Shown piece after piece: positions 53,379 to 63,970 of a DNA stretch of 64,000 nt (positions are counted from its first letter, which is position 1; each line of letters begins with the position of its first letter). The notes under the pieces were generated by a model that ran no database searches, was not told the origin of the DNA, and worked only from the letters and a program-made list of their open reading frames with translations. Position numbers and translations under genes: made by a program. The stretch comes from Mycolicibacterium sarraceniae (lineage in GTDB: Bacteria > Actinomycetota > Actinomycetes > Mycobacteriales > Mycobacteriaceae). The DNA lies in contig NZ_AP022595.1 of assembly GCF_010731875.1 (NCBI RefSeq), positions 3,410,001 through 3,474,000 of the forward strand, written 5' to 3'.

Positions 53379-54788
53379 ATGGTGCAACACCTGCAACGAC
53401 TCAGCGGACTCGACGCCAGCTTCCTCTACCTCGAAACTCCTACCCAGCCACTGCATGTGTGCTCGATCCTGGAGTTCGACGCGTCCACGATCCCCGGGGG
53501 CTACACCTTCCAGCGGCTGCGTGACGAATTCGCCTTGCGGGTCAAGGCGATACCGAGCTTCCGCGAGCGACTCGCCAACAGCTTCCTCAACCTCGACCAT
53601 CCGGTGTGGGTAGAAGACGAGCACTTCGACATCGACCGCCACCTGCACCGAATCGGCTTGCCGGCCCCGGGCGGTCGCGCGGAGTTCGGGGAGATCTGCG
53701 GTCATCTGGCCTCGCTGCCGCTGGATCGCCGCCACCCGCTGTGGGAGACCTGGGTCATCGAGGGCGTCGGCGGCACCGACGCCCGCGACGGCGGCCGGCT
53801 GGCCCTGCTCACCAAGGTCCACCACGCGGCCGTCGACGGGGTGACCGGCGCCAACCTGATGTCGCAGCTGTGCAGCACCGAGCCGGACGCGCCCGCACCG
53901 GAGCCGGTCGCCGACGAGTTCGGCGCCACCAACCAGCTGCGCATCGCGCTGGGCGGGCTGGGTAACTTCGTCACCCGGCCCCTGCATCTGGCCACCAAGG
54001 TCATTCCCTCGACAGTCAGCACCGTCGTTGACACCGTTCAGCGCGCGGTCGGCGGCCGAGCGATGGCCGCCCCCTTCGCGGCGCCGCAGACCAAGTTCAA
54101 CGCCGCCATCACCGCGCACCGCAATGTCGCGTTCGCCGAACTGGACCTCGAAGACATCAAGACCGTCAAGAACCACTTCGGGGTCAAGGTCAACGATGTG
54201 GTCATGGCCCTGGTCGCCGGCGTGCTACGGCAATACCTGCTCGACCACGACGAACTGCCCGAGTCGTCGCTGGTGGCCATGGTTCCGGTCTCCGTGCATG
54301 ACCGCTCCGACCGTCCCGGCCGCAACCAGGTTTCTGGAATGTTCTCCAGACTGGAGACCCAGATCGAGGATCCGGGCGAGCGCCTGGCGGCCATCGCCGC
54401 GGCGAACACCACCGCCAAGGAACACAGCGCGGCGATCGGGGCGACCCTGCTGCAGGACTGGAGTCAGTTCGCCGGCCCGGCCATCTTCGGAGTCGCCATG
54501 CGGGTCTACGCCCGGACCAAGCTGACCGAAGCCCGCCCGGTGCACAACCTGGTGATCTCCAATGTGCCCGGCCCGCAGATTCCGCTCTACTTCCTGGGCG
54601 CCAAGGTGACCGCGATGTACCCGCTTGGGCCGATCTTCCACGGCTCAGGTCTCAACATCACCGTCATGTCGCTGAACGGCAAACTCGACGTGGGTCTGAT
54701 CGCCTGCCCCGAGCTGTTGCCGGACCTGTGGGATCTGGCCGATGACTTCGCCGTGGGCATGAAGGAACTGCTCGACGCCACCAAATGA
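53379..54788 (+). CDS. Wax ester synthase / diacylglycerol acyltransferase
   Basis: 469 residues of the WS/DGAT family: N-terminal [20 protein letters not shown], the active-site motif HHAAVDG at residues 148-154, the PLW motif ([13 protein letters not shown]), [17 protein letters not shown], and [16 protein letters not shown] with the conserved ND/SNVPGP region. Uses acyl-CoA to make triacylglycerol or wax esters as storage lipid. Mycobacteria carry many paralogues; which one this is cannot be said. ATG 53379 gives the family N-terminus. Divergent from panB, 161 bases apart. Confidence 0.92.
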   Translation: MVQHLQRLSGLDASFLYLETPTQPLHVCSILEFDASTIPGGYTFQRLRDEFALRVKAIPSFRERLANSFLNLDHPVWVEDEHFDIDRHLHRIGLPAPGGRAEFGEICGHLASLPLDRRHPLWETWVIEGVGGTDARDGGRLALLTKVHHAAVDGVTGANLMSQLCSTEPDAPAPEPVADEFGATNQLRIALGGLGNFVTRPLHLATKVIPSTVSTVVDTVQRAVGGRAMAAPFAAPQTKFNAAITAHRNVAFAELDLEDIKTVKNHFGVKVNDVVMALVAGVLRQYLLDHDELPESSLVAMVPVSVHDRSDRPGRNQVSGMFSRLETQIEDPGERLAAIAAANTTAKEHSAAIGATLLQDWSQFAGPAIFGVAMRVYARTKLTEARPVHNLVISNVPGPQIPLYFLGAKVTAMYPLGPIFHGSGLNITVMSLNGKLDVGLIACPELLPDLWDLADDFAVGMKELLDATK

Positions 54789-54846
54789 CCCGCCCCGGCG
54801 GGTCGGTGTGCAGGGCGCCACAGCCATGCATGGCAGCATGTTTGCC

Positions 54847-56391
54847 ATGAGGCTCTACCACCGACCACGCGCTATCCGCACCGCTGTGGTGCTCCCCGCC
54901 GTGGCCGCACTCGTCGCGAGCGCCGGCTGCAGCACCACCGTGGGGGGATCGGCCGTGATCGCCGGGCCGCAGATCGGGCAACCGGTGCAGTGGGGTCCGT
55001 GCCGGGTCGGCGGTGGCGGTGGTGGTAACGCGTTGCCGATTCCCGCGGGTGCGCAATGCGGCAAGATCGCCGTGCCGGTCGACTACGCCAAGCCCGACGC
55101 CGGCGTCGCCGTCCTTGCGCTGATTCGTTTTCCGGCCACCGGCACGAAGATCGGCTCGCTGATCATCAACCCGGGCGGTCCCGGCGAGTCGGGCATCGAA
55201 GCAGCCGCCAGCATCGTGGAAAACCTGCCCTCCTCGGTGCGGCAGGGCTTCGACATGGTGGGCTTCGATCCGCGCGGGGTTGGCTCCTCCACCCCAGCGG
55301 TGTGGTGCAACTCCGATGCCGACAACGACCGGCTGCGGGCCGACCCGCAGGTCGACTACAGCCCCAAAGGTGTCGCTCACATCGAGGGTGAGACCAAGGC
55401 CTTCATCCAGCGCTGCGTCGACAAGATGGGTAAGGACTTCCTCGCCAATGTCGGTACCGCCAGCGTCGCCAAGGATTTGGATGCGCTGCGCGCGGCTGTC
55501 GGCGACGACAAGCTGACCTACCTCGGCTACTCCTACGGCACCCGGATCGGTTCGGCCTACGCCGAGGCCTACCCAGACAAGGTGCGCGCGATGATCCTCG
55601 ACGGCGCGGTCGACCCGAACGCCGATCCGATTCAGGCCGATATCGACCAGGCCGCCGCGTTCCAGCAAGCCTTCAACGACTACGCCGCCGACTGCGCCAA
55701 GGATCCCAGCTGCCCGCTGGGCACCGACCCGGCCAAAGCCGTCGACGTCTACCGCAGCCTGGTCGACCCGCTGGTCGACAAGCCACTGCCGACTCGGGAT
55801 CCGCGCGGCCTCGGCTACGGTGACTCGATCATCGGCACGATCATGGCGCTGTATTCGCCGAATCTCTGGCGGCACCTGACGCAGGGCCTGACCGAGATGT
55901 CCAACGGTCGCGGCGACACCATGCTGGCGCTGGCCGATATGTACATGCGCCGCGACGCGCAGGGGCACTACACCAACGCCACCGACGCACGCATCGCGGT
56001 CAATTGCGTGGACCAGCCGGCGATCGCCGACCGTGACAAGGTGATCGCGGAAGATAAGAAGATGCGTGAGGTCGCGCCGTTCATGAGCTACGGCGACTTC
56101 ACCGGGCACGCTCCGCTGAGCACGTGCGCGTTCTGGCCGACCCCGGCGACCAGCACCCCGCATGAGGTGAAGGCGCCCGGTCTGCCGCCCGTGCTCGTGG
56201 TGTCCACGACCAACGATCCGGCGACGCCGTATCAGGCGGGTGTGGACCTGGCCAAGCAACTCGGTGGAGTGCTGCTGACGTTCAACGGAACTCAGCACAC
56301 GGTCGTCTTCCAGGGCAATGCCTGCGTGGACAGTTACTCCGCCGCCTACCTGGTCGATTTGAAGCTGCCCCCGCCCGGCACCACCTGCTGA
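54847..56391 (+). CDS. caeA: Exported alpha/beta-hydrolase, Hip1/CaeA type
   Basis: 514 residues. A signal sequence with a lipobox-like end (LVASAGC, Cys28) precedes an alpha/beta-hydrolase fold with INPGGPGESG (oxyanion loop), nucleophile GYSYG (Ser229), TTNDPATPY (Asp457) and GTQHTVV (His484). The M. tuberculosis homologue Rv2224c (Hip1/CaeA) is a cell-envelope serine protease/esterase whose catalytic Ser228 lies at almost the same position. An open frame starts at a GTG at 54808; ATG 54847 gives the better signal peptide. A paralogue follows. Confidence 0.9.
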   Translation: MRLYHRPRAIRTAVVLPAVAALVASAGCSTTVGGSAVIAGPQIGQPVQWGPCRVGGGGGGNALPIPAGAQCGKIAVPVDYAKPDAGVAVLALIRFPATGTKIGSLIINPGGPGESGIEAAASIVENLPSSVRQGFDMVGFDPRGVGSSTPAVWCNSDADNDRLRADPQVDYSPKGVAHIEGETKAFIQRCVDKMGKDFLANVGTASVAKDLDALRAAVGDDKLTYLGYSYGTRIGSAYAEAYPDKVRAMILDGAVDPNADPIQADIDQAAAFQQAFNDYAADCAKDPSCPLGTDPAKAVDVYRSLVDPLVDKPLPTRDPRGLGYGDSIIGTIMALYSPNLWRHLTQGLTEMSNGRGDTMLALADMYMRRDAQGHYTNATDARIAVNCVDQPAIADRDKVIAEDKKMREVAPFMSYGDFTGHAPLSTCAFWPTPATSTPHEVKAPGLPPVLVVSTTNDPATPYQAGVDLAKQLGGVLLTFNGTQHTVVFQGNACVDSYSAAYLVDLKLPPPGTTC

Positions 56392-56523
56392 CGCCAAACA
56401 CTAGGTGCCACAACGCTTCTACGCCGGCGTCAACATTCGTTACCAAATTTCGCTCGCATCTGAGACCGGAGTGTGACCGCCTCGCCGCCGCGGCGAACCG
56501 GCAGCCATGCGACGATGGCTGCC

Positions 56524-58047
56524 ATGGGACGCACGAGTCGGATCGGCTCGGCGCTCGTCTACTGCACCGTGCTGGCCATGGGTGTCACGGCCCCACCGGC
56601 TGCTGCCACGCCGAACGCCGGGCCCGGTCAGGCGTCGGCGCCGCAGGTCACGTGGGGGAGCTGTCAGCGCTTCCTCGGTGACGGCGCCCGTGACATCCCG
56701 ACCGCACAGTGCACAACTGTGCCGGTGCCGATCAGCGACGCGGATCCCGCTGGGCCGCAAGCACAGTTGGCCGTCGTCAAGATCCCGGCCACCGGCGAGC
56801 GCATCGGCGCGCTGTTCGTCAACCCCGGCGGACCCGGCGCCTCGGCGGTCGACTCCGCCGCCGGTATGAGTTTCGCGCTGGCTGGTAGCCCGATCACGCA
56901 ACACTTCGACATCGTCGGGTTCGACCCGCGCGGTGTCGGCTACTCGACGCCCGCGATCCGCTGCCGCACCGATGCCGAGTTCGACGCCTGGCGGCGCAAC
57001 CCGATGGTCGACTACAGCCCTGCCGGAGTGGCCGCGATCGAAAAGATCAACAGCAACCTCGCCAAGGAATGCGCGGACAAGATGGGCGCGGCGTTCCTGG
57101 CTGGTGTCGGAACAGATTCGGCCGCAAAGGATATGGACACCGTCCGTCAGGTCCTCGGCGATGCCCAGATCAACTATCTCGGTTTCAGCTACGGCACCGA
57201 ACTGGGCACCGCGTATGTCGAGAAATTCCCGGACCGAGTCCGCGCCATGGTGCTCGACGGCGCAATCGACCCCGCACAAGGCACCGTGGACTCGATCATC
57301 CAGCAGATGACCGGCTTTCAGGTGGTGTTCAACGACTACGCCGCCGACTGCGCGAAATCGGCCGGCTGCCCGCTGGGCACCGACCCGGCGCATTGGGTCG
57401 ACCGCTACCACCAGTTGGTCGATCCGCTGGTGACCAAGCCCGGCCCGACGTCCGATCCGCGCGGGTTGAGTTATCAGGACGCGATCACCGGCACGTTCAA
57501 CGCGCTCTACACACCGCAGTATTGGAAGTTCCTCACCAGCGGTCTACTCGGTCTGCAACGCGGCAGCGATGCCGGTGATCTGTTGATGCTCGCCGACGAG
57601 TACGACGGCCGTGATCCCTACGGGCGTTACAGCAACGGGCAGGACGCGTTCAACGCGGTCCGCTGTGTCGACGGTCCGACGCCCACCGACCCGGCGGTGT
57701 GGGCCGATATCGACCGGCGCACCCGCGAGCTCGCACCCTTCCAGGCCTACGGCCAGTTCACCGGCTTCGCCCCCCGCGACCTGTGTGCGTTCTGGCCGGT
57801 GCCACCCACGTCGGCACCCCATCCCGCCCGCGCAGCCCCGCCGGGCAGCGTCGTCGTGGTGTCCACGACCCACGATCCGGCCACCCCGTACGAGGCCGGT
57901 GTCAACCTCGCCCGCGAGCTGGGTGCACCGCTGATCACGTTCGAGGGCACGCAGCACACCGCGGTGTTCAATGGCAACGAATGCATCGACTCGACGATTG
58001 TGAAGTACTTCGTCGACCAGACGGTTCCGGGCAATCTGACCTGCTGA
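56524..58047 (+). CDS. Exported alpha/beta-hydrolase, Hip1 paralogue
   Basis: 507 residues, same architecture as the preceding gene: signal peptide (LVYCTVLAMGVTAPPAAA), VNPGGPGASAVD, nucleophile GFSYG (Ser222), STTHDPATPYEAG and GTQHTAVFNG, and the C-terminal disulfide region (NECIDS, NLTC). No lipobox, so it is secreted rather than lipid-anchored. About half identical to its neighbour by eye. The pair matches Rv2224c/Rv2223c. Several start codons (56473 GTG, 56515, 56524 ATG) are in frame; 56524 gives the shortest standard signal peptide. Confidence 0.9.
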   Translation: MGRTSRIGSALVYCTVLAMGVTAPPAAATPNAGPGQASAPQVTWGSCQRFLGDGARDIPTAQCTTVPVPISDADPAGPQAQLAVVKIPATGERIGALFVNPGGPGASAVDSAAGMSFALAGSPITQHFDIVGFDPRGVGYSTPAIRCRTDAEFDAWRRNPMVDYSPAGVAAIEKINSNLAKECADKMGAAFLAGVGTDSAAKDMDTVRQVLGDAQINYLGFSYGTELGTAYVEKFPDRVRAMVLDGAIDPAQGTVDSIIQQMTGFQVVFNDYAADCAKSAGCPLGTDPAHWVDRYHQLVDPLVTKPGPTSDPRGLSYQDAITGTFNALYTPQYWKFLTSGLLGLQRGSDAGDLLMLADEYDGRDPYGRYSNGQDAFNAVRCVDGPTPTDPAVWADIDRRTRELAPFQAYGQFTGFAPRDLCAFWPVPPTSAPHPARAAPPGSVVVVSTTHDPATPYEAGVNLARELGAPLITFEGTQHTAVFNGNECIDSTIVKYFVDQTVPGNLTC

Positions 58048-58105
58048 CCGCCAGGTGCAGCAGCCCCGTAACACGGAATTAACACCCGCTGCATACGCTC
58101 GCGTC

Positions 58106-59446
58106 ATGGACCGCCAGAAGGAATTCGTGCTGCGCACGCTGGAGGAACGGGATATCCGATTCGTCCGGCTGTGGTTCACCGATGTGCTCGGCTACCTGAA
58201 GTCGGTCGCGATCGCTCCCGCGGAGCTCGAGGGTGCCTTCGAAGAGGGGATCGGCTTCGACGGTTCCTCGATCGAAGGGTTCGCGCGCGTCTTCGAATCC
58301 GACACCGTCGCCCGCCCGGATCCGTCGACGTTCCAGGTGCTGCCGTGGACCACCAGTGCGGGCCAGCACCACTCGGCCCGAATGTTCTGCGACATCACCA
58401 TGCCCGACGGCTCACCGTCCTGGGCTGATAGCCGCCATGTGCTGCGCCGGCAGCTCGCCAAGGCCAGCGACCTCGGGTTCTCCTGCTACGTGCACCCCGA
58501 GATCGAGTTCTTCCTGCTCGAACCTGGCCCCTACGACGGCTCGGTGCCGGTACCGGCTGATAACGGCGGCTATTTCGATCAGGCCGTTCACGATTCGGCA
58601 CCCAACTTCCGCCGGCACGCCATCGATGCGCTGGAACAGATGGGCATCTCGGTCGAATTCAGCCACCACGAGGGCGCACCCGGCCAGCAGGAAATCGACC
58701 TGCGCTACGCCGACGCGCTATCGATGGCCGACAACGTGATGACGTTTCGCTACGTCGTCAAGGAAGTCGCGCTCGCCGAAGGGGTGCGGGCCTCGTTCAT
58801 GCCCAAGCCGTTCGCCGAATACCCCGGCTCGGCCATGCACACCCACATGAGCCTGTTCGAGGGTGAGAACAATGCGTTCCACAGCCCTGACGACCCGCTG
58901 CAGCTTTCCGATGTCGCGAAGTCATTCATCGCGGGCATCCTGGAGCATGCCAGCGAGATCAGCGCGATCACCAATCAGTGGGTGAACTCCTATAAGCGGC
59001 TGGTGCACGGCGGCGAGGCGCCGACGGCGGCATCATGGGGCGCGTCCAACCGCTCGGCGCTGGTGCGGGTGCCGATGTACACCCCGCGCAAGGCGTCCTC
59101 GCGCCGCATCGAGGTGCGCAGCCCTGACTCGGCGTGCAACCCGTACCTGGCGTTCGCGGTTCTGCTGGCGGCCGGGCTGCGCGGTATCGAGAAGAACTAC
59201 GTGCTGGGCTCACAGGCCGAGGACAACGTGTGGATGCTGACCCCCGAGGAGCGGCGCGCAATGGGCTACCGGGAGCTGCCGTCCAGCCTGGGCATCGCAT
59301 TGGCGGAGATGGAGAGCTCCGAGCTGGTCGCTGAGGCATTGGGTGAGCACGTCTTCGACTACTTCCTGCGCAACAAGCGCGCGGAGTGGGAGGAGTACCG
59401 CAGCAACGTCACGCCGTACGAGCTGAAGGCGTACCTATCTCTTTAG
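58106..59446 (+). CDS. glnA2: Glutamine synthetase, GlnA2 type
   Basis: 446 residues, class I glutamine synthetase. Beta-grasp N-terminus with VRLWFTDVLGYLKSVAI and FDGSSIEGFARVFESD, the catalytic HPEIEFFLLE metal site, KPFAEYPGSAMHTHMSLFEG (ATP/Glu binding), NSYKRLVHGGEAPTAASWG and RRIEVRSPDSACNPYLAFAV. It lacks the NLxxxP adenylylation Tyr segment typical of GlnA1. Followed by glnE after 62 bases, as in other mycobacteria (Rv2222c, Rv2221c). Role in nitrogen assimilation, probably secondary to GlnA1. Confidence 0.93.
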   Translation: MDRQKEFVLRTLEERDIRFVRLWFTDVLGYLKSVAIAPAELEGAFEEGIGFDGSSIEGFARVFESDTVARPDPSTFQVLPWTTSAGQHHSARMFCDITMPDGSPSWADSRHVLRRQLAKASDLGFSCYVHPEIEFFLLEPGPYDGSVPVPADNGGYFDQAVHDSAPNFRRHAIDALEQMGISVEFSHHEGAPGQQEIDLRYADALSMADNVMTFRYVVKEVALAEGVRASFMPKPFAEYPGSAMHTHMSLFEGENNAFHSPDDPLQLSDVAKSFIAGILEHASEISAITNQWVNSYKRLVHGGEAPTAASWGASNRSALVRVPMYTPRKASSRRIEVRSPDSACNPYLAFAVLLAAGLRGIEKNYVLGSQAEDNVWMLTPEERRAMGYRELPSSLGIALAEMESSELVAEALGEHVFDYFLRNKRAEWEEYRSNVTPYELKAYLSL

Positions 59447-59508
59447 TGCGGCTAGGTACCGGTGGGCAGGAAGCGTAGCGACCGGCGAATCGACGTTGCG
59501 CTACCGTC

Positions 59509-62484
59509 GTGCACGTGGCTAAACCAGCGACGCAGCGCCCACGCGTTCCTAGCGTGGGCCGACTCGGTCTGGTCGAACCTTCCGCTGTCGCTGACCTGAC
59601 CCGGCTCGGCTGGGACACCGATGCCCACGTGGAACTGCTGTGGTCACTGTCGCGGGCACCCGATGCCGATGTGGCCCTGCAGACGATGACTCGGTTGGCT
59701 GACGCGCTCGGCGGTGACTGGCCGCAGCTGAATTCCGCTCTGGTCAAGGACCGTGGCTTGCGCGGCCGGTTGTTCGCGGTGATCGGCTCGTCACTAGCCC
59801 TTGGCGATCATCTGGTGGCCAACCCGCAGTCATGGCATCTACTCGAAGGTGCGGCGGCACTTCCCGAACCGGCCGCGCTGGGCCGCCAATTCGACGACTG
59901 CATCGCCGAATTCGGCACCGCCCCGGCCACGATCATGCCGCGGCTGCGCGTGCTGTATCGCGACCAGCTGTTGGTCCTGGCTGGACTCGACCTGGCGTCG
60001 ACGGTGGAGAACGAACCGGTGCCGGCGTTCTCCACGATCGGCGAACACCTCTCGGACATCGCTGACGCGGCGCTGGACGCCGCGCTGAAAGTGGCGAGCG
60101 CGACAGTCTGTAAAGAGGGCAGCGCAGCGCCTCGCCTCGCGATCATCGCGATGGGCAAATGTGGTGCCCGAGAACTGAACTACGTCAGCGATGTCGACGT
60201 CATCTTCGTCGGCGAAGACGCGGACCCAGTGACCACCCGGGTGGCCGGCGAGATGATGCGGCTGGCGTCGGACACGTTTTTCGAAGTGGACGCCGCGCTG
60301 CGCCCCGAAGGTAAGCAGGGTGCGCTGGTGCGCACCCTCGATTCGCACATCGCCTACTACCAGCGGTGGGCCAAGACGTGGGAATTCCAGGCGCTGCTGA
60401 AGGCTAGGCCGGCCGTTGGTGACGCCGAACTCGGGCAGCAGTACATGGCCGCACTGATGCCGATGGTGTGGACAGCCTGCGAGCGTGAGGATTTCGTACC
60501 CGAGGTGCAGGCCATGCGCCGCCGGGTCGAAGCATTGGTGCCCGCCGACGTGCGCGACCGTGAGATCAAACTCGGCACGGGCGGGTTGCGCGATGTCGAA
60601 TTCGCGGTCCAGCTCCTGCAATTGGTGCATGGCCGCACCGATGAGTCGCTGCACGTGGCCTCGACGGTCGACGCGCTCGCGGCGCTGGCGGCCGGTGGTT
60701 ACGTCGGACGCGACGATGCCGCGAACCTGACGGCGTCCTATGAATTCCTGCGGCTGCTGGAACACCGGCTGCAACTGCAGCGCCTCAAGCGAACCCATAT
60801 GCTGCCGCCCGCCGAGGATGAAGAGGGGCTGCGCTGGCTGGCCCGCGCGGCGCACATGCGTCCCGACGGCACCCACGATTCGCTCGGCGTCCTGCGCGAG
60901 GAGATCAAGCGGCAGAACCTTCGGGTATCGCGTTTGCACGCCAAGCTTTTCTATCAACCGCTGCTGGAGTCGGTCGGGCCGTCGGTGGGGCTCGAGCCCG
61001 GCCTGACACCAGAGGGCGCCGAGCGTCAGCTCGCCGCACTGGGCTACGAGGGCCCGCAGAGTGCACTGACGCATCTGAGTGCCCTGGTCAATCAGAGCGG
61101 GCGCCGCGGCCGGGTCCAAGCGGTGCTGTTGCCCCGGCTTCTCGACTGGTTGTCGGACGCTCCCGACCCGGACAGTGGTCTGCTGGCCTATCGGCGGGTA
61201 AGCGAGGCGCTATCCGAACAGCGTTGGTATTTGAGCACTTTGCGGGACGAGAGTGCGGTCGCCAAGCGGCTGATGCGGGTGCTGGGCACCTCGGCCTACG
61301 TACCCGAGCTGCTGATGCGGGCACCGGAGGTGATCCAGCAGTACGCCGACGGTCCTGGCGGCCCCAAGTTGCTCGACGTCGATCCCGGGGCGGTCTCCCG
61401 GGCGCTGATCGCGTCGAGCGCACGTCATGCCGACCCGGTCCGCGCGATCGCGGCCGCGCGGACCCTGCGCCGTCGGGAACTGGCCCGGGTGGCTTCCGCG
61501 GATCTGCTGGGCATGCTGGAAGTTCGAGATGTCTGTAGCGCGCTTACCTCGGTGTGGCTCGCGGTGCTGCAGTCGGCGCTGGATGCGGTGATCCGCGCCA
61601 ACACCCCCGCCGACGGTCTCGTACCGGCTAGGTTCGCGGTGATCGGAATGGGCCGCCTCGGCGGTGGGGAACTGGGCTACGGCTCGGACGCCGACGTGAT
61701 GTTCGTCTGTGAGGCGAACCCCGGCGTCGAAGAGTCACGTGCGGTGAAGTGGTCGGTGACGGTCGCCGAGCAGGTGCGGACACTGCTCGGAACACCCAGT
61801 GCCGACCCGCCTTTGGAGGTCGACGCCAATCTGCGTCCGGAGGGCCGCCAAGGTCCACTGGTGCGCACCCTGGCGTCGTATGAGGCCTACTATGCGCAGT
61901 GGGCTCAACCGTGGGAGATCCAGGCCCTGTTGCGTGCCCACGCGGTGGCCGGCGATATGGAGCTCGGGCGCCGTTTCCTGCTGATGGTGGATAAGACGCG
62001 ATACCCGGCCGGCGGGGTGTCCGCTGAAGCGGTGCAGGAGATCCGGCGCATCAAGGCCCGGGTGGATGCCGAGCGGCTGCCGCGTGGCGCCGATCCCAAT
62101 ACCCACACCAAGCTCGGTCGCGGCGGGTTGGCTGACGTGGAATGGACCGTGCAGCTGCTGCAACTGCGTCATGCCCACAACGTGCCGTCGCTGCACAACA
62201 CCTCGACACTGCAGACGCTGGACGCCATAGGTGCGGCCGAACTATTGGGCGAGGATGATGTCGACCTGCTGCGCCAGGCCTGGTTGACGGCGACCAGTGC
62301 GCGCAACGCGCTGGTGCTGGTGCGCGGCAAACCGACCGACCAGCTGCCCGGCCCGGGGCGTCAGCTCAATACGGTCGCGGTGGCGGCAGGTTGGCATAAC
62401 GAAGACGGTAGCGAGTTCCTGGACAACTATCTGCGGGTGACCCGGCGCGCGAAAGCCGTTGTGCTCAAGGTTTTCGGAGGTTAG
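59509..62484 (+). CDS. glnE: Glutamine synthetase adenylyltransferase/adenylyl-removing enzyme
   Basis: 991 residues from a GTG. Two nucleotidyltransferase domains: the N-terminal adenylyl-removase with [20 protein letters not shown] and the C-terminal adenylyltransferase with [20 protein letters not shown] (both G-x-D-x-D). Each is followed by a GlnD/PII-uridylyltransferase-like helical domain ([36 protein letters not shown]). GlnE switches glutamine synthetase on and off. Very close to the full family length. The next gene follows after 5 bases. Confidence 0.95.
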   Translation: MHVAKPATQRPRVPSVGRLGLVEPSAVADLTRLGWDTDAHVELLWSLSRAPDADVALQTMTRLADALGGDWPQLNSALVKDRGLRGRLFAVIGSSLALGDHLVANPQSWHLLEGAAALPEPAALGRQFDDCIAEFGTAPATIMPRLRVLYRDQLLVLAGLDLASTVENEPVPAFSTIGEHLSDIADAALDAALKVASATVCKEGSAAPRLAIIAMGKCGARELNYVSDVDVIFVGEDADPVTTRVAGEMMRLASDTFFEVDAALRPEGKQGALVRTLDSHIAYYQRWAKTWEFQALLKARPAVGDAELGQQYMAALMPMVWTACEREDFVPEVQAMRRRVEALVPADVRDREIKLGTGGLRDVEFAVQLLQLVHGRTDESLHVASTVDALAALAAGGYVGRDDAANLTASYEFLRLLEHRLQLQRLKRTHMLPPAEDEEGLRWLARAAHMRPDGTHDSLGVLREEIKRQNLRVSRLHAKLFYQPLLESVGPSVGLEPGLTPEGAERQLAALGYEGPQSALTHLSALVNQSGRRGRVQAVLLPRLLDWLSDAPDPDSGLLAYRRVSEALSEQRWYLSTLRDESAVAKRLMRVLGTSAYVPELLMRAPEVIQQYADGPGGPKLLDVDPGAVSRALIASSARHADPVRAIAAARTLRRRELARVASADLLGMLEVRDVCSALTSVWLAVLQSALDAVIRANTPADGLVPARFAVIGMGRLGGGELGYGSDADVMFVCEANPGVEESRAVKWSVTVAEQVRTLLGTPSADPPLEVDANLRPEGRQGPLVRTLASYEAYYAQWAQPWEIQALLRAHAVAGDMELGRRFLLMVDKTRYPAGGVSAEAVQEIRRIKARVDAERLPRGADPNTHTKLGRGGLADVEWTVQLLQLRHAHNVPSLHNTSTLQTLDAIGAAELLGEDDVDLLRQAWLTATSARNALVLVRGKPTDQLPGPGRQLNTVAVAAGWHNEDGSEFLDNYLRVTRRAKAVVLKVFGG

Positions 62485-62489
62485 GCGGC

Positions 62490-63113
62490 GTGGACTTCGA
62501 CTGGGGCGTCATCAGCGCCGACGAGCACGACCGGATCGGTGCGCTGCACGAGCCGCTGGCCGAGGCGATACGCAGGCTCGTCGACGCCAGCCTGCACAGC
62601 GGCGCCGACGCGGAGACAATCATGGCGGCCCGGCAGACCATCGACGAGGTCACCGAGATGCTCGAGCGCACACCGACTGACCGGCCGCGGGTACTGCGGC
62701 ACGAGGGCACCGGCTTGCCGGTGGTGTGGCGCAACCCCGCTGTGGGACGGCACAATCCACTGGCCCCGCCAATGGAGACCCATCATGACGAGGGCCGGGT
62801 GTGGACGGAGTTCACATTGGGGTCGGTCTACGAGGGGCCGCCCGGTCTGGTGCACGGTGGCATCTGCGCGCTGCTGCTCGATCAGCTTCTCGGTGAGGTT
62901 GCGACCAGGCAGCTGAGCAAGCCCAAGTTCACCGGCACGATCACGCTGAAGTACCTGCGCGGCACACCGCTGGGCCCCTTGCGCGGCGAGGCGTGGGTCG
63001 AGGGGCACGAGGGTTACAAGACATATGCGCGCGGATTTCTGCGCGACGCACAGGGAATCACCGTAGAAGCAGAAGGAGTTTTCATTATGCCGGCGTGGGC
63101 GAGGGATGCATGA
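62490..63113 (+). CDS. Hotdog-fold thioesterase (PaaI/THEM4-like)
   Basis: 207 residues from a GTG. The C-terminal half is a hotdog domain: VYEGPPGLVHGGICALLLDQ with the HGG helix motif (catalytic Asp in LLLDQ), KFTGTITLKYLRGTPLG and EAEGVFIMP. The N-terminal 90 residues are helical. Likely hydrolyses an acyl-CoA. It overlaps the LLM oxidoreductase gene by 4 bases (ATGA) and follows glnE closely, but a functional link with glnE is doubtful. Confidence 0.85.
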   Translation: MDFDWGVISADEHDRIGALHEPLAEAIRRLVDASLHSGADAETIMAARQTIDEVTEMLERTPTDRPRVLRHEGTGLPVVWRNPAVGRHNPLAPPMETHHDEGRVWTEFTLGSVYEGPPGLVHGGICALLLDQLLGEVATRQLSKPKFTGTITLKYLRGTPLGPLRGEAWVEGHEGYKTYARGFLRDAQGITVEAEGVFIMPAWARDA

Positions 63114-63970
63114 AGTTCTATGTCAGCGTTGCGTTCCTGGAGACCAGCGAGATCATCGAGATCGCCAAGGCCGCCGATGATTTGGGCTATGAAGGTCTCG
63201 GCATCCCCGATCACGTGGTGAACCTGGAAACCCTGGCCACCCCATACCCATACACCAAGAACGGCGAGCGGCGCTGGCAGCCGTTCACCGACTGGCCAGA
63301 CCCGTGGGTGCTGGTCGGTGCGCTGGCTCAGGCCACAAGTGAGATCAAGTTCGTGACGACGGTCTACATCCCGGGGATGCGCGACCCGTACTCTGCCGCC
63401 AAATCGATTGGCACCGCGGCCTATCTGGCCAACGGCCGGGTGGAACTCGGCATCGGCGTCGGCTGGTGTGAGGAAGAGTTCACGCTGATGGGCCAGCAGT
63501 TCGCCAAGCGCGGCAAGCGCACCGACGAGATGATCGAGTTGATGAGGGCGCTGTGGCAGCCAGGCTGGACGGAGTTCGACGGCGAGTTCTATCAGACCCC
63601 GCGGCTGGAGATGATGCCGACGCCGCCGCACATCCCGATCTACAGCGGGGGACTCTCCGATATCGCGCTGCGCAGGGCCGCAGGCCTGGACGGCTGGATC
63701 GGCGATCTGATCAGCCTGGACCAGGCCATTCTGCGGGTCGAGAAGCTGCGTGAGCTACGCGCCCAAAACGGTTTGACGATGGACGGTTTCGAGATCCTGA
63801 CACCGCTGACCGACGCCTTCACCATTCCGCACTACGAGCGGGCGGCGGCCGCGGGCATCACCGGGATCGTGACGATGCCGTGGATGTTCTACTCCGGGCC
63901 GGATGCTTCGCTGGCGGAGAAGATTGACGGAATGCGACGATTCCGTAAGGATCTGGCGTTGGACGCCTAA
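63110..63970 (+). CDS. LLM-class F420-dependent oxidoreductase
   Basis: 286 residues of the luciferase-like monooxygenase fold. N-terminal MKFYVSVAFLETSEIIEIAK, LGYEGLGIPDHVVN, YIPGMRDPYSAAKSIGTAAY, LANGRVELGIGVGWCEEEF (cofactor-binding loop), and HIPIYSGGLSDIALRRAA. In mycobacteria most such proteins use coenzyme F420, which is a family inference. Coupled to the hotdog thioesterase. The 30 bases after its stop to the window end contain nothing identifiable. Confidence 0.88.
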   Translation: MKFYVSVAFLETSEIIEIAKAADDLGYEGLGIPDHVVNLETLATPYPYTKNGERRWQPFTDWPDPWVLVGALAQATSEIKFVTTVYIPGMRDPYSAAKSIGTAAYLANGRVELGIGVGWCEEEFTLMGQQFAKRGKRTDEMIELMRALWQPGWTEFDGEFYQTPRLEMMPTPPHIPIYSGGLSDIALRRAAGLDGWIGDLISLDQAILRVEKLRELRAQNGLTMDGFEILTPLTDAFTIPHYERAAAAGITGIVTMPWMFYSGPDASLAEKIDGMRRFRKDLALDA

